Source: JAHDNZ01 sp036721855 (GTDB lineage: Bacteria > Bacillota > DTU065). From it: a stretch of DNA of 25,336 nucleotides. This document shows, piece by piece, positions 1-7,632 of the stretch. The position numbers and the translations under genes are program-made. Position 1 is the stretch's first letter. Every line of letters begins with the position of its first letter. Where the stretch lies: contig DAIMKF010000027.1 in NCBI GenBank assembly GCA_036721855.1, positions 1 through 25,336 on the forward strand, in the 5' to 3' direction. The notes below the pieces were generated by a model. It ran no database searches, had not been told where the DNA came from, and was given only the letters and a program-made list of their open reading frames with translations.

Positions 1-88
1 TTTAACTTCTACCCTAGATGGTTTATGGGGTGGAAGTTAGTTTTGCAATTAAAGAGCTTTAGATAATTACTATAAACCATTAATTGAG

Positions 89-1786
89 ATGATTGTCAAT
101 GATTGGGGTTTTGAATATTTAAAAATTGACGATCAACCTCGCATAGCAAATTTATATAATGAATATAATATTGTCTTTCACGATCCTAATAAAAAAGGCA
201 CCCAAGCCTATAGAATAAGTTTGGAAGAAATTAAGAAGATTTTGGGTCCTTCTGGTTATCTTCTCGGTTGTTATGGTATCCCTTTAGATGGTGTTGGAAT
301 AATGGATGGTAGTCGTACTGGTGGCGATATGGGGGCTAGTTGGCATGGCAGCCAAATCATTATTGACGCTGTTTTTAGATGGGGGTTTTTAAATGGTTTA
401 GGTTGGTGGTGTGATCCTGATACGGTTTGTGTACGCTCTCCTCTTACTTTAGACGAAGCGCGCATGCTTGCTTCTATGGTTACCTTAACAGGTCAGGCTT
501 TTATGGCCTCTGACTTTATGTATCAATTACCAGCTGACAGAATTGATGTTTTAAGACGTTCAATGCCTTCTCTACCCACTACTCCAGTAGAGCTTTATCC
601 TTGGGATAACTCTCAAAGAACTAGACCTCAGATTATATTAAATTCTATTAATAAAGATTGGGGCAGCTATTATGTCGCTGCCATTTACCAGTGGTCAGAG
701 GAATCGGAAGAGTTTCGTAGTGCTTCTCCTCAAAATAAACAAAGTGTAAAGATAATCGGTATTCTCGAAGGTCAGTTTTTAAGTGATGCGGAAACGGATA
801 TGATTCTTGCAGATAAAGACAAACGTGAAGTTTATAATGAGAAAATCAAAGCGGCTTATAGAGAAGGTCCAAAAGAAGCAGCTAGTTTTAATTTAGATTT
901 AACCGGAGTTAAAAAAATCGAATTGGTTGCAACAGATGGTATGGATAATAACCTAGCTGATTGGTCTCAATGGGCAGATGTTAAAATAACTAAGCCGGAT
1001 GGCACCACATACTACCTCTCAGATAAGCCAGACGGGGTTAAAATTAAAAGCTTTGAAGTATCCTGGGGTGTTAAAGGTTATAATACTAATCCTGAAGGTA
1101 GACCAATTAATATCGCCGGGCAAGGTTATAAGTATGGTTTTGGAGCACATGCACCAAGTAGAATCGAAATTGAGTTAACTGAAGAATTTGTAAAACTAGA
1201 AGGAATTGCTGGCTTAGAAAAAGGATATGATGGTTCTGTTAGTATGCATGTGCTATTAGATGGTGTACAAAAATTTAACACTTATATCTCTAAATCAGAA
1301 AAAATAAAACCACTTAAAACTGGTTTAAAAGTACCAGAACTCTTAAAAGAAGTTGAGTTTGCTGATCTTGGGCTTTCAGAAGGATCATACCATGTCTTTG
1401 ATTATTGGGAAAATAAGTATTTAGGAATGTTGAAAGAAAAGATAACCCTTTCGCCCAGACCATTTAGTGTAAATATCTTATCTATAGTACCAGCTTTAGA
1501 TAGACCACAACTTATTTCTACCAATCGTCATATCTCACAAGGTGCGGTGGAAATAAGTGAGCTCAAATGGGATAAAACTAACTTAACTCTTTCCGGTACA
1601 AGTCAACTTGTAGCTTCTGATCCTTATGAAATGCGTATAGCCATTCCAGATAATTATCAGTTAATTGATGCCAATGCCAAGGATTTAAATTTAAAAATTA
1701 TTAAAGAAGAAAATCTTATTAGGGTTCAATTTACTTCGCCTACAACATCTCCAATAACTTGGCAAATGCATTTCAGAGACAATTAG
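89..1786 (+). CDS. Alpha-galactosidase-like glycosidase, C-terminal part with NPCBM domain; 5' end broken (probable pseudogene)
   Basis: The readable protein begins inside the catalytic barrel of a clan GH-D (GH27/GH36-like) glycosidase. NDWGFEYLKIDD (residues 4-15) matches the strand carrying the catalytic nucleophile (Asp14). SRTGGD (75-80) matches the acid/base loop, and GWWCDPD follows. Residues about 262-395 form an NPCBM carbohydrate-binding module, seen in GFGAHAPS and GYDGSVSMHV. The N-terminal half is missing. The ATG at 89 has no ribosome binding site. Sensible sequence (RALDNYYKPLIE) continues upstream to a stop at 50-52, and further plausible pieces lie in other frames back to position 1. 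I infer a frameshifted, truncated gene whose start lies outside the window. The substrate is probably an alpha-galactoside or related sugar, but this is not certain. The 3' end is repeated at 2220-2303. Confidence 0.75.
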   Translation: MIVNDWGFEYLKIDDQPRIANLYNEYNIVFHDPNKKGTQAYRISLEEIKKILGPSGYLLGCYGIPLDGVGIMDGSRTGGDMGASWHGSQIIIDAVFRWGFLNGLGWWCDPDTVCVRSPLTLDEARMLASMVTLTGQAFMASDFMYQLPADRIDVLRRSMPSLPTTPVELYPWDNSQRTRPQIILNSINKDWGSYYVAAIYQWSEESEEFRSASPQNKQSVKIIGILEGQFLSDAETDMILADKDKREVYNEKIKAAYREGPKEAASFNLDLTGVKKIELVATDGMDNNLADWSQWADVKITKPDGTTYYLSDKPDGVKIKSFEVSWGVKGYNTNPEGRPINIAGQGYKYGFGAHAPSRIEIELTEEFVKLEGIAGLEKGYDGSVSMHVLLDGVQKFNTYISKSEKIKPLKTGLKVPELLKEVEFADLGLSEGSYHVFDYWENKYLGMLKEKITLSPRPFSVNILSIVPALDRPQLISTNRHISQGAVEISELKWDKTNLTLSGTSQLVASDPYEMRIAIPDNYQLIDANAKDLNLKIIKEENLIRVQFTSPTTSPITWQMHFRDN

Positions 1787-1808
1787 AGCAAACCCCGGAT
1801 AATGAGCA

Positions 1809-1865
1809 GCCCCCTTTATGGTAGACAGTGGAAATAACAAAACTGTTTATCATAAGGGGGGCATT
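1809..1865. repeat. Imperfect 21-bp inverted repeat at IS left end
   Basis: One arm is GCCCCCTTTATGGTAGACAGT and the other, read on the opposite strand, is almost the same, with about 18 of 21 positions matching around an 11-15 nt loop. It covers the insertion sequence's left terminal repeat. Such hairpins in IS elements can hide the transposase ribosome binding site from read-through transcripts, and AAGGGGGG lies in the second arm. That role is inference. Confidence 0.5.
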
Positions 1866-2115
1866 TCTGTATGTGAGGATTTTACACAGAACGCACATGA
1901 GAAATATGGCTTACAGATGTGAATTCAAATATGGTAAAGGCGGAAAAGCATACCTAAGTGCTATTCTTGATTATGGCGATAGAAGTATAGTATCTTTCGT
2001 TGTTAGCTTTTCTAAGAACAAAGCGCTTGTGTTGGAGACCTTTAATGTTTTTTGCAAGTACTTTTTCCATAAAGTTGCAAGTTGTATTTCTCCGCCGATT
2101 GCGGTGGGGAAATAG
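1828..2115 (+). pseudogene. IS3-family transposase OrfB fragment
   Basis: About 45 residues (roughly 29-74 of this frame, nt 1912-2049) resemble the start of the integrase core of IS3-family OrfB proteins. EFKYG, KAYLSAILDY and SIVSFVVS match the strand pair that carries the first catalytic Asp (here in AILDY). The remaining two catalytic acidic residues, the rest of the core and all of OrfA are missing. The first 28 residues and the C-terminal tail do not look like transposase. No good ribosome binding site precedes the frame. It is a relic, not an active gene. Confidence 0.65.
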
Positions 2116-2219
2116 ATGGATTGCAAACACATGCCAATTGATTTAGTTAAAAAGTTTTGACTCACTTTAGTACTCAAGGTGCCGCTTTACCATTCTTGAG
2201 GACTCAAGACCATGTTCTA

Positions 2220-2303
2220 GAAGAAATATTTATTAGGGTTCAAATAATTTTACCCACAACATCCCCTATAACCTGGCAAATGCATTTTCAAGAAATCGGG
2301 TAA
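2220..2303 (+). pseudogene. Second copy of the glycosidase 3' end (28 codons)
   Basis: This stretch reads in frame to a TAA stop and includes SPITWQMHF, identical to the C terminus of the glycosidase ending at 1786. The surrounding bases are similar but clearly diverged, including silent and replacement changes. It therefore looks like the end of a tandem paralogue rather than a recent target duplication. The last codons (ATC GGG TAA) already lie inside the 3' end of the adjacent group II intron, so its original stop may have been displaced. Everything upstream of this paralogue has been lost. Confidence 0.7.
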
Positions 2304-2933
2304 GAGGGGGTGACTAACCGTGACTAACACTCGTCCTCCCACACCACCGAGTATGCGGATCACGCTCACGGCGGTTCAGGTTCAGTAAATCTGGTATATG
2401 CCTTGCATAGTCTATCCTTGGTCACTAAGCGTTCTTGTCGTCTATCCTCGGTTTCCAAAAATAACTCTTTCGAGCAACTGCTATTTTTGTTTCTTAAGTA
2501 AACTACGACTAATTCACTGTAACCGTCGAGTCCTTTACTCGATTAGTTATCACTAACTTCTACGGTACTACGACTCGAACTGACTTATGCACGTTCAGGT
2601 CTGCCTATCGGTAGAGGTTACTAAGAGGCAAATAGTTCATCACCTTGCATAGCATACCGTATAGACCTCCCCGTGGAAGGTGAAATAACCTTCATCCCGT
2701 GTAACCGTTGCATTTACAGTATAGAGTTCGGGTAGTATTGGACTTCGCTTAGTATTGCAGGCTCGTCCGCTCTAAATCAGCCTTAAATGCGGTTTCTGTA
2801 CATCGGTTCGGGTTTGCCTCTAGCTTCTTCTAGATCCCGCCTCTTGACGGACCCCTTGCCTTCGGCTAACGCTTCCTACTACCAAGCGTGTAATGGACTT
2901 TCGCCACCAAGTTATTACCCATGTCAGGCGTCT
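2295..2933 (-). mobile_element. Group II intron without reverse-transcriptase ORF
   Basis: Read on the minus strand, the block near 2929 downwards begins with CGCCTGACATGGGTAATAAC and continues with the familiar 5' domain I text of a common bacterial group II intron class (TTGGTGGCGAAAGTCC, then GTCCGTCAAGAGGCGGGAT and GAAACCGCATTTAAGGC). Further on come GCAAGGTGATGAAC, CCTCTTAGTAACC and GGCAGACCTGAACGTGC. Domain V is at about 2343-2378 (GAACCGCCGT pairing with CGGTGGT), followed by GTGGGAGG and a domain VI stem. The 3' end is near 2295 (CCTCTTACCCGAT). Only about 35 codons of a possible reverse-transcriptase N terminus remain in domain IV, joined straight to domain V. The ends are estimated to within a few bases. 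Confidence 0.8.
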
Positions 2934-3063
2934 AAATTATATGGTAAAAACAGTTGATAACGACCCCAACGTTCGATAATTCTTTGTATATAATGTTATA
3001 GTTTCCATAGTTAAATAATACCATAAATGAACTCTTTTGAACTCGTTTTTCTTTTGTATACAC

Positions 3064-3120
3064 AAAAAAAAGGCTGCCGCGCAATTAACTAATCAGTTAA
3101 TTGTGCAACAGCTTTTTTTT
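3064..3120. terminator. Bidirectional intrinsic terminator
   Basis: An 18-nt arm (3073-3090) pairs with 3095-3112 around the loop AATC, with two mismatches. A run of eight T follows on the plus strand and a matching run on the minus strand. It overlaps the stop codon of the small minus-strand gene beginning at 3352 and marks the end of the decayed region. Confidence 0.85.
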
Positions 3121-3352
3121 ATTTTTTATTGGTTTTCGGTGCTTTATTTTCAATTTGCATGAATATATAAGCTCCAATAGCTGCTACAATTAAAGGTATA
3201 CCAAAAAGCAACCCAGCGATAGCAGCGATAGGCCAAGGTAAAACTCTTTTCTCTTTTTTAAAATAGAGAAAACACTCTTGCCATAGATATCTAGCTGCAT
3301 AAGTGCCACCAATTATGCCTACAATAGCTCTTAAAAAATAGGTGCTTAACAT
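3119..3352 (-). CDS. Small two-segment membrane protein, unknown function
   Basis: The 77-residue protein has a hydrophobic N-terminal stretch (about 5-25), then a basic linker (FKKEKR) and a second membrane segment (about 38-66), ending in a lysine-rich tail. The start ATG follows the strong site GGAGGAGGTGATGCG, so it is very likely expressed. I do not recognise the family. It stands alone, with a terminator overlapping its stop codon. The Lys/Arg distribution suggests that both termini and the linker face water and the two helices form a hairpin, but this is inference. Confidence 0.7.
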   Translation of the reverse strand: MLSTYFLRAIVGIIGGTYAARYLWQECFLYFKKEKRVLPWPIAAIAGLLFGIPLIVAAIGAYIFMQIENKAPKTNKK

Positions 3353-3512
3353 CGCATCACCTCCTCCCCATAAAGGTTCTGAGGTATATCTGCGGTGTTA
3401 ATCTGTTGCACTACATTTAACTGTATTCTAGATATTTTTTTATTATCCTGCTAATAAATAGTATTGTCGTGATCAAAAATGGTAGTTTTTACAACATGAT
3501 AAATATTAATAT

Positions 3513-4268
3513 TTACTGATGCAAGATCTTAACTGCTTTATCTTTAATATCCAGAGGAAAAGGTTGATTGTATTCTAAATTCAAAGGATCATTATCCGGT
3601 AAAGTCAGTATTTTTTGGAGTATTTGCTTAGCTTCCTCTTTTTGATTGACTTCGATATAAGCTAAATATAATCCCCACCAAAGATTAGAACTTCGAGGCT
3701 CTAACTCAACTGCTTTTTTAGCTAATTCTAAAGCTTGATATTTATTACCAAAGAAAAGATATGGAGGTACTTTTAAATATAAAGTTGCTAGTATATGGTA
3801 TGTATAAGGATTATTAGGGTTAATTTCTAGGCATTTTTCTAAAGTAGCCTTCATTTCGTAAGCTGTGTTTATACTTTTAATAATTCCTTTATGTTGACCA
3901 ATTTGTCCCAAAAGAACTGCTCTCCAAAAATACCCTTCTTCTCGATTAGGGTTTTTAGCTATAGCTTTATTAGTATAAATAAGACCTTTTTCAAAATAAC
4001 TTATAGGATCTTTAAAAAGGAACGCATATTCATTTAATATTCTGGCCATACGCCAGTTAAAATCAAAGGAGTCTTTATATTCTGATTCACAATTAACCAA
4101 AAGGTAATAGGCATCTTGTATAACCTTCTTATCTCGATATAACATATAACGCTGATAATATTGATCAGACATTAATAAGCTCGAATCTGCTGTGGCTATT
4201 ATATTTAGGGTAAGTAGTAGGAAAAATGCAATGCTTCCTTTTATTCTCCTATACAGAATGTATTGCAT
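3513..4268 (-). CDS. Secreted TPR-repeat protein
   Basis: The protein has 251 residues. Residues 8-26 form a signal peptide (GSIAFFLLLTLNIIATA) with no lipobox cysteine, so export across the membrane is likely. The mature part is helical with tetratricopeptide-type repeats, such as YEMKATLEKCLEINPNNPYT and ALELAKKAVELEPRS. YLKVPPYLFFGNKYQALELA resembles the helical TRAP-associated TatT and RMD families, where a PP-x-hydrophobic loop precedes the last repeats. The role is probably as a scaffold or periphery-binding protein. The ATG is preceded by AAAGAGGTG. It diverges from the SGNH hydrolase across a 326-bp gap. Confidence 0.75.
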   Translation of the reverse strand: MQYILYRRIKGSIAFFLLLTLNIIATADSSLLMSDQYYQRYMLYRDKKVIQDAYYLLVNCESEYKDSFDFNWRMARILNEYAFLFKDPISYFEKGLIYTNKAIAKNPNREEGYFWRAVLLGQIGQHKGIIKSINTAYEMKATLEKCLEINPNNPYTYHILATLYLKVPPYLFFGNKYQALELAKKAVELEPRSSNLWWGLYLAYIEVNQKEEAKQILQKILTLPDNDPLNLEYNQPFPLDIKDKAVKILHQ

Positions 4269-4594
4269 TTTAATTCACCTCTTTAGTGACACATTCTACG
4301 AATAACTACATTATCCTAGCTATTTTGATTTATTTTAAAAAGGTAAAAAAGGCGCAGAAGTACCAGCTTCATAGCCAATAGGATAAAATATATAAAAGGA
4401 GAAAGTTTGTATAGCAAACATGTCTTTGTTAAATATCGTTATGTTTACTAGCATTATTATATTGGGAGATAACATCAGGTTGTGTTAGCCTGAAAAAATA
4501 TCAATATAGATAAAGAAGGACTAACTAAAAAGAAATCTAACTAACTAGCTAGTGTAGTTTAATAAAAGGAGGGATTGGCCAAAGGCCACTTTAA
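4269..4594. promoter_or_regulatory. Divergent intergenic region with an operator-like repeat
   Basis: The 326 bp between two divergent genes must hold both promoters. The clearest element is at 4405-4433, where GTTTGTATAGCAAAC is an inverted repeat (GTTTG/CAAAC). It is followed by CATGTCTTTGTTAAA and recurs at 6224-6252. A short hairpin (TCAGG...CCTGA) lies at about 4473-4491. A 22-codon frame starting at 4420 has a poorly spaced ribosome binding site and is not called. I could not assign a convincing -35/-10 pair. Confidence 0.35.
4405..4433 (+). repeat. 29-bp dispersed repeat, copy 1 (operator-like)
   Basis: This 29-mer matches 6224-6252 at 26 of 29 positions. It contains the inverted repeat GTTTG-N5-CAAAC. 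The two copies bracket the SGNH hydrolase gene, one upstream and one downstream. A regulator binding site is one reading, and a relic of a small duplication is another. Confidence 0.5.
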
Positions 4595-4597
4595 GTG
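4565..4597 (+). promoter_or_regulatory. Ribosome binding site with a hairpin spacer before a GTG start
   Basis: AAGGAGGG (about 4566-4573) lies 21 nt before the only usable start, GTG at 4595, because an in-frame TAA sits at 4592. The spacer contains GGCC-AAA-GGCC (4577-4587), which can fold into a tight hairpin. Folding would cut the effective spacing to about 10 nt, close to the usual value. The sequence is seen directly; the functional reading is inference. Confidence 0.45.
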
Positions 4598-6142
4598 AAT
4601 AAAACAAAAAAACATGTTTTCGTTATTTTAATGCTAACTATTTTTACTAGCATTGTTTTTGCCAGCGAATTCAGTGTTGGTGTTGCCTTGGTAAAAGATC
4701 ATAAAACTGAAATTTTAATAGGTGAAGAAAACTATAAGGTAATTTTAGAGAACGCCTCTTTAGCTATGCAAAGAGTATTTGTACCCAATATTATTATTGA
4801 AGCTGATTCTGTCTCTGATGGAGTCTTGCAATTTTTTGACGCGGTAGTCTTTGTTTCCTGTTCTGCTCTTGACAATTCTCTAAAGGAACCCCTTGCAAAA
4901 TTTGTTCAAGAAGGTGGGGTTTTAGCTGTTACTTACGATACTGGTTTATATAATGTACAAGGTGAAAGATTAGAGCATTATTGGTTAGCAGATTATTTAA
5001 ACATATCCCAACCTATTATCGCTAAAAATCCTTTTACAGTAAGTATTCCGGTTGATAATGATATTTCTTTTTCATCTACAACGGTTTTAGTAAAACCAGT
5101 TAATAAAGCTTTAGGTATGGGGTCTTTTGAAGAGTCACCTGAATTTATACCTTTTGTAAAAACCGAGAATAGTCTTTACTCTTCTCTTAATTTATTTGCA
5201 GCTAAAGATGATAAAAATACGCAGGTTTTAGAAGACTTTTTTGTAGCCGAGCTTGTCAGTCTAATTAATAAAGACTATGCTGGACTGGTGTTTATGGATT
5301 ATGAAGACCTTAAGCCTTTAGCCAGTGAAACAAGAAACTTTTTGCGTGTCAGCCAAAGAGAATATCGCAAAACAGCAAAAGTTAAAACTCTTAGTTCAGA
5401 AGTAAATGAACTTTATGAACTGTCGCTTCTCTATTCAAAAGCGATGCAATTTGCCGTAGAGTATCGTTCTAACTTTCATTTACCTCGCTATACAATGCCG
5501 GCAAAAAAAGTTGCTAACGAACTGTATGAAAAAGCCTCATTAGTTAAAATACCCTACCAAACCATAATCTCAAGAGGATCTTATTGGGCTAATAAGGTAG
5601 AAGTCTTTGCCAGCGAACAAATACCAGATAATCCAATTATCTTTATTGGGGATTCTTTAACAGACAGATATCAGTTAGAAAAGTACTATCCAAATCATCC
5701 AGTTGTTAATCGTGGTATTGGTGGAGATGTTGCTTCAGGTCTCTGGGATAGAAAACATCTTCTCGGTCTGGATAAAAAACCAACTTCAGTGTTTGTAATG
5801 ATTGGTACTAATAATCTTCTTTATAACATTCAATTATTTACCTATCTTTCTGATGTTGAAAAATTCCTTCTTTATATTCAAGAACAAGTTCCAGAAACTA
5901 AAATAATTGTTCAATCAATCTGTCCTCTGGCAGCTAAACAAAACATTTTACCGCAAACAATTCAAAGCTATAACCAAGAATTAAAGACCATGGCTCATAA
6001 AAATGGTTTCACCTATGTAGATATCTATAGTCTCTTTGCTGATAAAGATGGCTATATTAAGCCTGAACTTACTGTCGATGGTGTCCACTTTACTCCACTT
6101 GGATATGAAATATGGACTCGAAAGATAAATGAGTTTATCTAA
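4595..6142 (+). CDS. Secreted SGNH/GDSL-family hydrolase with an N-terminal glutamine-amidotransferase-like domain
   Basis: A signal peptide (residues 1-23, ending FAS) exports the protein. Residues about 25-225 look like a flavodoxin-like/class I amidotransferase-like fold (DAVVFVSCSALD, FVQEGGVLAVTYDTG), as in membrane-associated sugar-metabolism proteins, with no obvious catalytic triad. Residues about 345-515 are an SGNH esterase/lipase domain. Block I is GDS (Ser354), block II GIGGD (374-378), block III GTNN (404-407), and block V is DGVH with Asp495 and His498. Such domains often deacetylate polysaccharides, but the substrate is unknown here. The start is GTG. A terminator follows directly after the stop, so the gene is probably transcribed alone. 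Confidence 0.85.
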   Translation: MNKTKKHVFVILMLTIFTSIVFASEFSVGVALVKDHKTEILIGEENYKVILENASLAMQRVFVPNIIIEADSVSDGVLQFFDAVVFVSCSALDNSLKEPLAKFVQEGGVLAVTYDTGLYNVQGERLEHYWLADYLNISQPIIAKNPFTVSIPVDNDISFSSTTVLVKPVNKALGMGSFEESPEFIPFVKTENSLYSSLNLFAAKDDKNTQVLEDFFVAELVSLINKDYAGLVFMDYEDLKPLASETRNFLRVSQREYRKTAKVKTLSSEVNELYELSLLYSKAMQFAVEYRSNFHLPRYTMPAKKVANELYEKASLVKIPYQTIISRGSYWANKVEVFASEQIPDNPIIFIGDSLTDRYQLEKYYPNHPVVNRGIGGDVASGLWDRKHLLGLDKKPTSVFVMIGTNNLLYNIQLFTYLSDVEKFLLYIQEQVPETKIIVQSICPLAAKQNILPQTIQSYNQELKTMAHKNGFTYVDIYSLFADKDGYIKPELTVDGVHFTPLGYEIWTRKINEFI

Positions 6143-6150
6143 TGAGTAAA

Positions 6151-6177
6151 AGAAGGGCTAAACACCCTTCTTTTATT
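6151..6177 (+). terminator. Intrinsic terminator of the SGNH hydrolase gene
   Basis: GAAGGG (6152-6157) pairs with CCCTTC (6165-6170) and TTTTATT follows. It starts 10 nt after the stop codon. Confidence 0.8.
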
Positions 6178-6223
6178 ATTGTGACCAGAGGCATGCTTTT
6201 GTTATGATAAAAGAATAATCATT

Positions 6224-6252
6224 GTTTGTATATCAAACATGTTTTTGCTAAA
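6224..6252 (+). repeat. 29-bp dispersed repeat, copy 2
   Basis: This matches 4405-4433 at 26 of 29 positions, including GTTTGTATATCAAACATGT. Here it lies between converging genes, where a promoter operator is less expected. This weakens the operator reading and favours a dispersed small repeat. Confidence 0.5.
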
Positions 6253-6261
6253 ATTTAACAA

Positions 6262-6291
6262 GATTTTGGCCAGGTTAACCTGGCCAAAATC
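6262..6291 (-). terminator. Perfect 30-bp palindrome, possible terminator of the oxidoreductase gene
   Basis: Each half is GATTTTGGCCAGGTT or its exact complement. It begins 4 bp beyond the stop of the minus-strand oxidoreductase. The stem has T before and A after on both strands, so a classical T-run is absent and only a weak U-rich stretch follows on the minus strand. It is probably a 3'-end hairpin that terminates or stabilises the mRNA. Confidence 0.45.
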
Positions 6292-6295
6292 AAAA

Positions 6296-7351
6296 TTATC
6301 GAGGTAAGATAATCTCTCTTTGCTTCTTTGATGAATCTGCAATCGCTTCTAACATTTGAATGACTGTTGCGCCATGTCTGATTGGTGAAATAGGCTCGAT
6401 TTGTTTTTCTACACAATTTAGATAATGATTGATTTCATCTTGGAACCAGTCGTTGTTGTGATAAGCAAGTTTAGCTTCCATTAAAACATTATTATTTTCT
6501 GTATAAAAAGCTAGTGGATTTAATGAAACTCCACCTTTTTCTCCAAAAATGTCTACATTAAGTCCGTCATCTCCAGGACCATTTACAGCCCAACTAACTT
6601 CAAAGTTCATTGAGATACCACTTTTAAATCTTATAAAAGCTACTGCCAGATCATCTACATTAAAGACTTTTTGATCTTGGTTATAAGGATGGCTTGAACG
6701 CCAACGGTTAAGAGTTAAAGTATTAATTGCGCCAATTCCAGTTTCGGTATGTCCCGAAACAGTTTCTGGTTCTGGTGTGCCTGACAAATACCAAGCTAAA
6801 TCAAGAAGATGAACCCCTATATCAAAAAGACAGCCTCCGCCCGCATAAGCTTTATCTGTAAACCATCCAAATGGAGAGCCACGTTTGGAAATCAACTTTG
6901 CTCTGACATGGTAGATTCTTCCTAACTCGTCATTGTCAATAAGAGCTTTTAATACTTTAACATCGTTGCGGTAGCGATGAGTCATGCCAACCATACCCAC
7001 TTTACCATTTTTAGCTACGGCTTCAGTTAGTTTCTTTGTTTCTTTATAATTAGTACCTAAAGGCTTTTCTACTAAAATATTTAATCCTCTATCTACCGCC
7101 AGTAACGCTAACTCAACGTGATTTACAGGAAAGCTGCAAACACTTACAGCATCCAGCTTTTCGTTATTCAATAGTTCATTTGCGGTAGAATATCTTTTTT
7201 CAATGTTATATCGGTTACCAATCTCTTGTAGTCTTGCTTCATTAGAATCTGCTATAGCTACAATCTCAGCCTTGGGATTGTTTCTATAAGCTCTAATGTG
7301 GGATTCGCTAATAGTTCCGGTTCCTAAGATTCCAATCCTGATTTTACCCAT
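6296..7351 (-). CDS. Gfo/Idh/MocA-family NAD(P)-dependent sugar oxidoreductase
   Basis: This cytoplasmic dehydrogenase is of the glucose-fructose oxidoreductase/inositol dehydrogenase type and has 351 residues, a normal length. The Rossmann motif is GILGTGTISESH (7-18), with Asp35 after strand 2 (AIADSN) suggesting NAD binding. EKP (95-97) is the family's substrate/cofactor lysine motif. GGGCLFDIGVHLLDLAWYL (171-189) holds the catalytic Asp/His pair of the C-terminal domain. The substrate is probably a sugar or inositol and cannot be fixed from sequence. The ATG follows TAGGAGGG. The gene stands alone, with the palindrome at 6262-6291 just downstream. Its promoter region is shared with the divergent serine hydrolase gene. 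Confidence 0.9.
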   Translation of the reverse strand: MGKIRIGILGTGTISESHIRAYRNNPKAEIVAIADSNEARLQEIGNRYNIEKRYSTANELLNNEKLDAVSVCSFPVNHVELALLAVDRGLNILVEKPLGTNYKETKKLTEAVAKNGKVGMVGMTHRYRNDVKVLKALIDNDELGRIYHVRAKLISKRGSPFGWFTDKAYAGGGCLFDIGVHLLDLAWYLSGTPEPETVSGHTETGIGAINTLTLNRWRSSHPYNQDQKVFNVDDLAVAFIRFKSGISMNFEVSWAVNGPGDDGLNVDIFGEKGGVSLNPLAFYTENNNVLMEAKLAYHNNDWFQDEINHYLNCVEKQIEPISPIRHGATVIQMLEAIADSSKKQREIILPR

Positions 7352-7632
7352 AAAAATACACCCTCCTAAAAATAGATAGTTTGTAGTAAATCAAATAAAT
7401 TCCAAAGCCAACTAATTCTTCTAGATTAGCAAGACCATTCCTTCTTGGTTAAAACAAATATGCTTAGCTTCCTATTATTAACCAGTACTAGGTTGTCCAA
7501 GAAAAGAAGAGTCTAGTTAAGTCTAATTAACGTTATTAAACATATATTCATCTGAATTAATTTTATCTCTTGCCAGATGAACAATAATAATATTTAACAA
7601 AAAGTGTTTTCGTTTGAGAGGAGTCTACAATA

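Larger units (their letters stand above)
1803..2180 (+). mobile_element. Degenerate IS3-family (IS150-like) insertion sequence, internally deleted
   Basis: The left end starting TGAGCAGCCCCCTTTATGG at 1803 aligns by eye with the IS150-type terminal repeat (TG..C.GC.CCC.TT.TG followed by GAC). A transposase OrfB fragment lies inside. No OrfA and no complete catalytic core remain. The right end near 2150-2180 is only weakly matched (TTTTGACTCACTTTAG), so that boundary is approximate. The element is far shorter than the usual 1.3-1.5 kb and cannot move by itself. It sits exactly between the two copies of the glycosidase 3' end. Confidence 0.6.

Noticed and set aside
1971..2177. A minus-strand frame across the IS relic
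   Set aside because: It mirrors the transposase fragment on the opposite strand and has no recognisable domain.
4420..4488. A 22-codon open frame starting at ATG 4420
   Set aside because: The nearest ribosome binding site is 18 nt away and the start lies in the 29-bp repeat; there is no support for translation.
6262..6291. A classical intrinsic terminator
   Set aside because: The stem is perfect, but T precedes and A follows on both strands; listed only as a possible terminator at lower confidence.
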